Assembly (NCBI RefSeq): GCF_011420305.2
Contig: NZ_CP061769.1
Span: 310,001 to 374,000 of the forward strand
Direction of reading: 5' to 3'
Length of the DNA stretch: 64,000 bases
From: Nocardioides ochotonae
GTDB lineage: Bacteria > Actinomycetota > Actinomycetes > Propionibacteriales > Nocardioidaceae
The notes below the pieces were generated by a model, which had not been told where the DNA came from, searched no databases, and worked only from the letters and a program-made list of their open reading frames with translations. Positions 58,001-64,000 of this stretch are shown here, in pieces. A program made the position numbers and the translations under genes. How positions within the stretch are numbered: the first letter of the stretch is position 1; each line of letters opens with the position of its first letter.

Positions 58001-59041
58001 GTGTATCGCCGCTCCTATGTCCTGCTCGTCGTGCTGGCCGTGTTCATGGGTGCCTGGGCGGTGATCACCGCGGTGGCTCTGGACCGCCGCCTGATCGACC
58101 CGGAGGGCAGCTTCCTCGGGCCCTCGTGGCTGCGGCTGCCGCTCCTGCTCGGCGGCGCGGTGCTGCTCGACCTCGTCCCGCGCACGATCTGGCTGTCCAA
58201 GGGCAGGCCCCGCGAGATGCCGGGGATCCTGCGCGAGCGCTGGCGCACCCACTGGAATCGGGAGCGCTTCACCCTGGTCGCCGTCGGCGTCGTGTGCTTC
58301 TACGTGATCTACGTCTGCTACCGCAACCTGAAGTCGTTCCTGCCCGACGTGAACCCGGCGATGTACGACCGCGAGCTGCACATGCTCGACCGGGTGCTGT
58401 TCTTCGGCCACGAGCCGGGCCCGATCTTCCACGAGGTGTTCGGCACCTTCTTCGTGGCGCACTTCCTGTCCACGATCTACCTGTGGTTCATCCCGCTGGT
58501 CGCGATCCTGGTGACCGTGTGGCTGGTGTGGTCGCGCAACATCTCGTTCGGATGGTGGTTCGTCACCTCGCAGGGGATCATCTGGACCCTCGGGACGGTC
58601 TCCTACTACCTGCTGCCCACCATCGGGCCGGGGCTGGAGTACCCGTTCCTCTACACGGACCTGACCCACACCGGCACCACCGACCTGATGAACTCGCTGG
58701 TCAACGCGCGCCAGGGAGTCCGCTGGGGCACCGGCGAGGCGCAGACCGTGGCCGGCTTCGCCAGCCTGCACACCGGGGTCACGCTGCTGTGGGCGCTGAT
58801 GATCCAGTACACGGTGCGCAACAAGGCGCTGCGCATCATCGCCTGGGCGAACTTCGCGGTCACCGTGGTGGCGACCATCTACTTCGGCTGGCACTACGTC
58901 GCCGACGTCGCCGGCGGCATCCTGATCGCGCTGATCGCCTTCTGGCTGGGCGGCATCGCCACCGGCCAGAAGTTCGAGCGCGGCGGGCTGCGCGCGCACC
59001 CGACGACCACGACCTCCGCGGTCCCCGTCGGCCGCCACTGA
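58001..59041 (+). CDS. PAP2-family membrane phosphatase (Aur1-like)
   Basis: A 346-residue membrane protein with about six helices. The PAP2 acid-phosphatase core is in the C-terminal half: FASLHTGVTLLW carries the Ser-x-His motif and GWHYVADVAGG the last His with Asp. A first-third of extra helices with charged loops resembles inositol-phosphorylceramide/phosphatidylinositol-transfer enzymes such as Aur1. It may dephosphorylate or transfer a lipid phosphate at the outer face of the membrane. Leaderless, with TAGACT 6 nt before GTG. Confidence 0.83.
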   Translation: MYRRSYVLLVVLAVFMGAWAVITAVALDRRLIDPEGSFLGPSWLRLPLLLGGAVLLDLVPRTIWLSKGRPREMPGILRERWRTHWNRERFTLVAVGVVCFYVIYVCYRNLKSFLPDVNPAMYDRELHMLDRVLFFGHEPGPIFHEVFGTFFVAHFLSTIYLWFIPLVAILVTVWLVWSRNISFGWWFVTSQGIIWTLGTVSYYLLPTIGPGLEYPFLYTDLTHTGTTDLMNSLVNARQGVRWGTGEAQTVAGFASLHTGVTLLWALMIQYTVRNKALRIIAWANFAVTVVATIYFGWHYVADVAGGILIALIAFWLGGIATGQKFERGGLRAHPTTTTSAVPVGRH

Positions 59042-59060
59042 GCCTCGCTGCGACCTCACC

Positions 59061-59106
59061 GGACCCCCGGTCGGCCCCGTCCCCCGCGACGCCCGACCGG
59101 GGGTCC
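59061..59106 (+). terminator. Hairpin terminator after the PAP2 gene
   Basis: GGACCCCCGGTCGG (59061-59074) pairs perfectly with CCGACCGGGGGTCC (59093-59106) over an 18-nt loop. Confidence 0.8.
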
Positions 59107-59312
59107 GCTGCATTTCCGCCGTCGCCGTTCTGCAGTCCGCGGCGAATGACAATCATGTAATTCGTCAAGCCGACACGCCGCCTGCCTCTGATGATTCTGG
59201 GGAAGTTGTGGCCTTTGTGACGAAAGTTCACTAGCGTGACTGCCAGACGCCCCGGACGGCGAGGAAGGCGCCCGGGGTGTCGTGTCGTCAGGACCCCGGC
59301 GAGAGGCAGCGT
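59107..59312 (+). promoter_or_regulatory. Regulatory gap ahead of the NlpC/P60 gene
   Basis: An AT-richer stretch (about 59140-59235) carries GTGACGAAAGTTCAC (59217-59231), a dyad with GTGA/TCAC arms, right against the -10-like TAGCGT (59232-59237). The leader after it can fold GCCCCGG with CCGGGGT. The dyad resembles sites of cell-wall response regulators in placement only. No known riboswitch fits. Confidence 0.45.
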
Positions 59313-60653
59313 GTGCGCACCAGGAACCCCCAGCGGTTGCCCCACGTGGCCCGCGGGAACCCCCGGGCCCTCTCGGTCTCGCTCGTCGCGACCGGGCTCG
59401 CCGGCGCGCTCGCGCTGGGCGGTCTCGGGGGCGGCGCGATCGCGTCCGCCGACGAGGACGTCCCCTCGCGCACCCAGGTGGCCGAGGCCGAGGACGCCGT
59501 GCTGGACCGGGCCGGCGACCTCGCCGCGACCCGTGCCCGGCTGGCCGTGGCCGACGAGCGGCTCCGGATGGCCGCCCAGTCCGCAGCGCAGGCGGCCGAG
59601 GCCTACAACGGCGCCCGGTGGGCGGCCGCCGAGGCGCGCCGCGAGCTGCGCGCCTCGCAGCGCTCCGCCGCCCGCGCCGGCGAGCTCAGCGAGCGCCAGC
59701 GCCGGGTGTACGCCGACGCGATGGTCGCCAGCTATCAGCTGGCGCCCGAGCTGAGCGCCCTCGCGGCGCTCACCGAGTCCGACGGCATCGCCGCGGTGCT
59801 GGAGACCACCACCGTCGTCGGCAACGCCCAGGAGGCGCTCGACCAACGCGCCCAGGCCTATCGCGCGGCATCGACCGTCGCCGAGGTCAGCGCCGGGCAG
59901 GCGGCGCAGGCCGAGGACCGGGCCCGCGAGAGCGCCGAGCAGGCGCGGGCGGCACGCGACGCGGCCGCCGGCGCCGCCCGCGCGGCCGCCGAGGAGGCCG
60001 CCGCGGTCGCTGCGGAGAAGAGCGCCCTGGTGGCCGACCTGGCCCGCCTCGAGGGGATCAGCGTCGCGCTCGCCGAGCGCCGCCAGTCCGCCCTCGAGCG
60101 CCGCGCCGCCGAGACGGCCGCCGCGGCCGCCGAGGCCGAGTCCGCTGCCGCAGCCCAGCAGGCCACCCAGCCCGCCCCCTCCGCCCCGCTGGACCCGGAC
60201 CCCGCGCCGGTCGCCCAGCCGGCCCAGCCCAGCCAGCCCGCCCCGCCGGCACCGCCCGCTCCCGCGCCCACCCCGGCGCCGCCGGTGGCATCGGGGGCCG
60301 CGGCCGCCGTGGCGTTCGCCCGCGCCCAGCTCGGGGAGCCGTACCGCTGGGCCGCCGCCGGCCCCGACGCGTGGGACTGCTCCGGTCTCACCTCCGGCGC
60401 CTGGGCGGCCGGCGGGAAGTCGCTGCCGCACTACTCGGTCGCGCAGTACGAGCAGTCCACCCCGATCGGGGCCGGTGACCTGCGCGCCGGCGACCTGGTC
60501 TTCTGGGGCTCCACCTCGAGCCCGTCCTCGATCTTCCACGTCGCGCTCTACGTCGGCGACGGGCGCATCGTGCACGCCCCGCGCACCGGCCGCCCGGTGA
60601 CCGAGGAGTCGATGTACTACTGGACCCCGCCCACCTTCCACGCGCGGCCCTGA
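59313..60653 (+). CDS. Secreted NlpC/P60 peptidoglycan endopeptidase (RipA-like)
   Basis: A 446-residue exported protein. A signal peptide (about residues 1-46, SVSLVATGLAGALALGG...IASA) leads to a long Ala/Glu/Arg-rich coiled coil (about 50-270). A Pro/Ala linker (about 275-325) follows, then an NlpC/P60 domain (about 330-446). WDCSGLTSGAWAAGG holds the catalytic Cys, FHVALYVGDGRIVHA the His residues. The design matches RipA-type cell-division hydrolases, which cleave stem peptides and are autoinhibited by the coiled coil. GAGAGG lies 6 nt before GTG. Confidence 0.9.
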   Translation: MRTRNPQRLPHVARGNPRALSVSLVATGLAGALALGGLGGGAIASADEDVPSRTQVAEAEDAVLDRAGDLAATRARLAVADERLRMAAQSAAQAAEAYNGARWAAAEARRELRASQRSAARAGELSERQRRVYADAMVASYQLAPELSALAALTESDGIAAVLETTTVVGNAQEALDQRAQAYRAASTVAEVSAGQAAQAEDRARESAEQARAARDAAAGAARAAAEEAAAVAAEKSALVADLARLEGISVALAERRQSALERRAAETAAAAAEAESAAAAQQATQPAPSAPLDPDPAPVAQPAQPSQPAPPAPPAPAPTPAPPVASGAAAAVAFARAQLGEPYRWAAAGPDAWDCSGLTSGAWAAGGKSLPHYSVAQYEQSTPIGAGDLRAGDLVFWGSTSSPSSIFHVALYVGDGRIVHAPRTGRPVTEESMYYWTPPTFHARP

Positions 60654-60703
60654 CCCCGCCGAGGCACCTGTCCGGACCACGTCTGGGCTTGGTGACCCGC
60701 GGG

Positions 60704-60709
60704 TAACGT
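60704..60709 (+). promoter_or_regulatory. Leaderless promoter -10 of the acyl-CoA oxidase-like gene
   Basis: TAACGT ends 6 nt before the ATG at 60716. Confidence 0.6.
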
Positions 60710-60715
60710 GGGGCC

Positions 60716-62761
60716 ATGTCCGCCGACACCGTGCACCCCTCCGCCGTGTCCCCGCCCGCCGTCCCTGACGTCCCTGCCGTCCCCACCGGGCCCGGCCCGA
60801 GTGCCGTCCCCGGGGAGACGGGCACCGATGCCCGGCGCAGCCCCGCCGTCGACGTCGGCGCGCTGACCGCGCTGCTCGACGGGCGCTACGCCGAGGTCCG
60901 CGACCTGGTGCGCGCCAACCTCGACACCTGGTCGGGCGTCCTGGAGGACGCCGAGACGATGGACCACCACGCGTTCCGCGAGCGGGTCAAGGACATCGTG
61001 CTGGAGCTGGCCGCGACCGGCCAGACCGGCATGGGCTTCCCCGAGGAGTACGGCGGGGGCGGCGACATCGGCGCCTCGGTGGCCGCCTTCGAGACCCTCG
61101 CGTACGGCGACCTCTCGGTGCTGGTGAAGGTCGGGGTGCAGTTCGGCCTCTTCGGCGGCGCGATCCTCCAGCTCGGCACCCGGGAGCACCACGACCGCTA
61201 CCTCGCCGACCTGGTGCGCGGCGACCTGCTCGGCTGCTTCGCGATGACCGAGACCGGGCACGGCTCCAACGTCCAGGCGCTCGGCACCCGCGCGACGTAC
61301 GACCCTGCGACGCAGGAGTTCGTGATCACCACGCCCGACGACGGCGCGCGCAAGGACTACATCGGCAACGCCGCGCGTCATGCCCGGGTGGCCGTCGTCT
61401 TCGCCCAGCTCGAGGTCGGCGGGAGCAGCGAGGGCGTGCACGCCTTCGTGGTGCCGCTGCGCGACGAGCAGGGCGCCTGCCTGCCCGGCATCCGCATCGA
61501 GGACGACGGGCTCAAGATGGGTCTCAACGGCGTCGACAACGGCCGGATCTGGTTCGACGACGTGCGCGTCTCGCGCGAGGCGCTGCTGAACCGGTTCGCC
61601 GACGTGACCCCGGACGGGGTCTACGAGAGCGCGATCGAGAGCCCCGGGCGGCGCTTCTTCACGATGCTCGGCACCCTGGTCCAGGGCCGCGTCTGCGTCG
61701 GCGGCGCCGGCATCAACGCCGCCAAGGTCGCGCTCACGATCGCGATCAAGTACGGGCTGCGGCGCCGGCAGTTCGAGGCGAGCAGCGACGCGCCCGAGGA
61801 GCTGCTGCTCGACTACGGGCTGCACCAGCGCCGGCTGTTCCCGCTCCTGGCGCGCACCTACGCGATGCACTTCGCCCAGGAGGTCGTCGCCGGGCAGCTG
61901 CACGACGTCACCTCCGGCCTGGTCACCGACGAGCACGCGAAGCGCGAGCTCGAGGCACGCGCCGCCGGGACCAAGGCGCTCGGCACCTGGCACGCCACCC
62001 GCACCATCCAGGAGTGCCGCGAGGCCTGCGGCGGGGCGGGCTACCTCGCGGTCAACCGGTTCGCCGCGCTCAAGGCCGACACCGACGTCTTCACCACCTT
62101 CGAGGGCGACAACCACGTGCTGCTCCAGCTGGTCGCCAAGGGCCTGCTGACCGACTACGCCAGCGAGTTCGAGGACATGGACCAGCTCGGCCTGGTGCGC
62201 TTCGTCGCCGGCCTCGCGGTCGAGACGGTCGTGGAGAGGACTCGGGTGCACCAGCTGCTCGAGCGGATCAAGGACGTGCTGCCCGGCGGCGACGACTGGG
62301 ATCAGGAGGCGGGGATCCTCGACTCCGACTACCAGCTGGCGATGTTCCGCTTCCGCGAGGAGCACATGATCAGCGGAGCCGCGCGCCGGCTCAAGCGCGG
62401 CATGGACGACGGCATGGCACCGGGCGAGGTCTTCTCCCGGGTCCAGGACCACGTGATCGGCGCGGCCCACGCCCACGTGGAGCGGCTGGTCCTCGAGGCC
62501 TTCGTCGCGAAGGTGCGCGCGATGCCCGAGGGCGAGGAGAAGGTCGCGATGGCGCTGCTGTGCGACCTGCACGCGCTGAGCGCGCTGGAGGCCGACCGGG
62601 CCTGGTTCCTGGAGCACGGCCGGCTCTCGGTCGCCCGCTCCAAGGCGATCACCCGGGAGATCGGCAGCCTGTGCCGCCGGGTGCGCCCGCTGGCCGAGGA
62701 CCTCGTCGACGCCTTCGCGATCCCGCCGGCGATGCTGCGCAGCCCCGACCTCGTGGGCTGA
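60716..62761 (+). CDS. Acyl-CoA dehydrogenase/oxidase-like protein (ACOX type)
   Basis: A 681-residue flavoprotein, much longer than a standard acyl-CoA dehydrogenase. The first 45 residues are a Pro/Ala-rich linker. GMGFPEEYGGGGDIGASVAAFETL, CFAMTETGHGSNVQALGTRATYD (flavin loop), ARTYAMHFAQEVVAG, EACGGAGYLAVNRFAALKADTDVFTTFEGDNHVLLQ and the extra C-terminal helical domain match acyl-CoA oxidases. It would desaturate fatty or branched acyl-CoA, with oxygen or ETF as acceptor. Leaderless promoter TAACGT. Confidence 0.87.
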   Translation: MSADTVHPSAVSPPAVPDVPAVPTGPGPSAVPGETGTDARRSPAVDVGALTALLDGRYAEVRDLVRANLDTWSGVLEDAETMDHHAFRERVKDIVLELAATGQTGMGFPEEYGGGGDIGASVAAFETLAYGDLSVLVKVGVQFGLFGGAILQLGTREHHDRYLADLVRGDLLGCFAMTETGHGSNVQALGTRATYDPATQEFVITTPDDGARKDYIGNAARHARVAVVFAQLEVGGSSEGVHAFVVPLRDEQGACLPGIRIEDDGLKMGLNGVDNGRIWFDDVRVSREALLNRFADVTPDGVYESAIESPGRRFFTMLGTLVQGRVCVGGAGINAAKVALTIAIKYGLRRRQFEASSDAPEELLLDYGLHQRRLFPLLARTYAMHFAQEVVAGQLHDVTSGLVTDEHAKRELEARAAGTKALGTWHATRTIQECREACGGAGYLAVNRFAALKADTDVFTTFEGDNHVLLQLVAKGLLTDYASEFEDMDQLGLVRFVAGLAVETVVERTRVHQLLERIKDVLPGGDDWDQEAGILDSDYQLAMFRFREEHMISGAARRLKRGMDDGMAPGEVFSRVQDHVIGAAHAHVERLVLEAFVAKVRAMPEGEEKVAMALLCDLHALSALEADRAWFLEHGRLSVARSKAITREIGSLCRRVRPLAEDLVDAFAIPPAMLRSPDLVG

Positions 62762-62772
62762 GCCAGACGCAA

Positions 62773-62806
62773 CGAGCGCCAGGGCCCCGCGGGGCACTGG
62801 CGCTCG
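62773..62806. terminator. Bidirectional terminator between the oxidase-like gene and ppa
   Basis: CGAGCGCCAG (62773-62782) pairs with CTGGCGCTCG (62797-62806), with GCCCC/GGGGC inside. Convergent stops at 62761 and 62825. Confidence 0.8.
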
Positions 62807-62824
62807 TCGTTCGACTGTCGGGGC

Positions 62825-63319
62825 TCAGTGGCCGCCGGTCTCCTTCGCACGCTCGAAGGAGGCGAGGACCTCGGCCTCGGCCTCGGCGCGGCCGACCCAC
62901 TCGGCGCCCTCGACGGACTTGCCGGGCTCGAGGTCCTTGTAGACCTCGAAGAAGTGCTGGATCTCCAGGCGGTCGAAGCGCGAGACGTGGCTGATGTCGC
63001 GCAGGTGCTCCAGGCGCGGGTCGGTCGCCGGGACGCACAGGACCTTGTCGTCGCCGCCGGCCTCGTCGGTCATGCGGAACATGCCGATCGCGCGGCAGCG
63101 GATCAGGCAGCCGGGGAAGGTCGGCTGCTGGAGCAGCACGAGCGCGTCCAGCGGGTCGCCGTCCTGGCCGAGGGTCTCCTCGATGTAGCCGTAGTCGGCG
63201 GGGTACTGCGTCGACGTGAAGAGCGTCCGGTCCAGGCGCAGCCGGCCGGACTCGTGGTCCACCTCGTACTTGTTGCGCTCGCCCTTGGGGATCTCCACCA
63301 GCACGTCGAACTCGAGCAC
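62825..63319 (-). CDS. ppa: Inorganic pyrophosphatase
   Basis: A 164-residue family I soluble pyrophosphatase. [25 protein letters not shown] and [11 protein letters not shown] (metal-binding aspartates) are the canonical active-site blocks. It hydrolyses pyrophosphate to drive biosynthesis. GTG at 63319 has GGAGGA 6 nt upstream. It diverges from a PBP4-like gene. Confidence 0.95.
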   Translation of the reverse strand: MLEFDVLVEIPKGERNKYEVDHESGRLRLDRTLFTSTQYPADYGYIEETLGQDGDPLDALVLLQQPTFPGCLIRCRAIGMFRMTDEAGGDDKVLCVPATDPRLEHLRDISHVSRFDRLEIQHFFEVYKDLEPGKSVEGAEWVGRAEAEAEVLASFERAKETGGH

Positions 63320-63480
63320 GTCATTCCTCCGCGTTTTGGGTCCGGGCCGACGGGCCCACTTGGTCGTGACCAGCCGTTGCTGGTCGGGGTGTTGCAGATC
63401 AGGGTGTCACCCCCGCCGGGGATGCACCGGGTCAGTCTCGCGCACAATGGCCGCAACACACACTTGATGGGAGTGACTGG

Positions 63481-64000
63481 GTGCCTCGACGTGACCGACG
63501 CCACGGCGGCGCGCCCGAACAGGGGCGGGCCACGACCTGGCTGGTGCTCCTCCTGGTCCTGGTGCTCGCGGCCGGCGGCGTGGCCACCTACCGCTTCCAG
63601 GCGGCCGACGGCCTGCTCGACGAGTGGCTCGGGCCGCGCGAGGCCGCCTCGCCCGCCGAGGTCGACCCGCCCGAGGGGCTCGAGCTCGCCCCGGTGGTGT
63701 CGCCGGCGCCCCTCGCCGACCCGATCGACACCGCGGACACCGGTCGCCTCGACCTCCGCGCCGTACGCCGTGCCCTCGAGCCGGGGCTGCGCGACGACGA
63801 CCTCGGCCCGCACGTCCTGGCCGCCGTCGCTCCGCTGCGCGGCGGTGCCCCGGTCGTCGTACGGCGGGGGAGCGCGACCGCGATCCCGGCCTCGACCACC
63901 AAGCTCCTGACCTCGCTGGCCGCGCTGGCGGTGCTCGACCCCGACACGGGCTTCGTCACCCGCGTGGTGCAGAAGCCGGGCAACGGCACCGGCCCGGCTC
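63481..64000 (+). CDS. D-alanyl-D-alanine carboxypeptidase (PBP4/DacB, S13) N-terminal part
   Basis: The frame from GTG at 63481 stays open to the window edge (173 visible codons). A basic start MPRRDRRHGGAPEQGR precedes a membrane anchor (about residues 21-39, TWLVLLLVLVLAAGGVATY). After a Pro-rich linker, the catalytic SxxK appears as ASTTKLLTSLAAL. Family S13 carboxypeptidases trim peptidoglycan stem peptides. Most of the enzyme, including SxN and KTG motifs, lies outside the window. Confidence 0.82.
   Translation, partial: MPRRDRRHGGAPEQGRATTWLVLLLVLVLAAGGVATYRFQAADGLLDEWLGPREAASPAEVDPPEGLELAPVVSPAPLADPIDTADTGRLDLRAVRRALEPGLRDDDLGPHVLAAVAPLRGGAPVVVRRGSATAIPASTTKLLTSLAALAVLDPDTGFVTRVVQKPGNGTGPA

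Noticed and set aside
59107..59312. Cyclic-di-AMP (ydaO-type) riboswitch upstream of the NlpC/P60 gene
   Set aside because: Gene context fits but the conserved aptamer segments are not visible.
1..64000. tRNA, rRNA, CRISPR arrays, transposases or integrases
   Set aside because: No such sequences were recognised on either strand; DUF222/HNH genes are the only possible mobile-type genes.

Overview
The window comes from a very GC-rich actinobacterium. Gene content (a KstR2-type regulator with its sterol ring-degradation genes, two DUF222/HNH endonuclease genes, an actinobacterial LexA box, a B12-independent thiamine uptake operon behind a TPP riboswitch) and promoter style (many leaderless genes with TANNNT boxes) suggest a Nocardioides-like member of the Propionibacteriales or a close relative. 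The genus is inferred, not proven. I see no rRNA, tRNA, CRISPR array or insertion sequence.

Region 1 (1-8.1 kb) is sterol/acyl-CoA side-chain chemistry. It holds the end of a TetR regulator, an Hsd4A-like dehydrogenase diverging from an Hsd4B-like MaoC hydratase, a thioesterase, an MFS exporter, a luciferase-like monooxygenase, an acyl-CoA ligase and an SDR. Region 2 (8.1-17.6 kb) is a dipeptide/oligopeptide ABC transporter (two permeases, two ATPases) with a structured leader and a tiny coupled leader ORF, followed by an amidase. A candidate substrate-binding lipoprotein lies further along on the other strand, after a VOC gene and an SOS-regulated DUF222/HNH gene.

Region 3 (17.7-33 kb, continued at 36-39.7 kb) is the core of the window: an almost complete KstR2 regulon for degrading the C and D rings of cholesterol via HIP. 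Genes recognised are fadD3, kstR2, ipdA, ipdB, fadE33, fadE32, fadE31, fadE30, ipdF, fadA6, ipdC and echA20, with extra SDR, thiolase, crotonase, SnoaL-like and MaoC genes. KstR2-like palindromes (consensus AnCAAGnnCTTGnT) lie in five intergenic promoters. Between the two halves sit a VOC gene, a second DUF222/HNH gene preceded by a tight cluster of DnaA-box-like sites, a small membrane protein and a GNAT.

Region 4 (39.8-44.7 kb) has an epimerase and an SDR. It also has a TetR gene diverging, across an operator-like inverted repeat, from a FadE26/FadE27-like heteromeric acyl-CoA dehydrogenase pair. Region 5 (44.7-54.1 kb) is mixed metabolism: ilvA, a dihydrodipicolinate-reductase-like enzyme, a HemK-like methyltransferase, an old-yellow-enzyme relative behind a KstR-like site, an unusual condensation-domain/GNAT fusion, an alpha/beta hydrolase, an SDR, a metallo-beta-lactamase-fold hydrolase and a GNAT. 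Region 6 (54.1-64 kb) holds a TPP riboswitch with thiBPQ, a PAP2 membrane phosphatase, a RipA-like NlpC/P60 hydrolase, an acyl-CoA oxidase-like protein, inorganic pyrophosphatase and the start of a PBP4-type carboxypeptidase.

Taken together, the sterol genes could take a C17 side chain through acyl-CoA dehydrogenation, (R)-specific hydration/dehydrogenation and thiolysis, then activate HIP, open rings D and C, and finish by beta-oxidation to acetyl-, propionyl- and succinyl-CoA. The early ring A/B enzymes (KstD, KshAB, HsaA-D) are not in this window.
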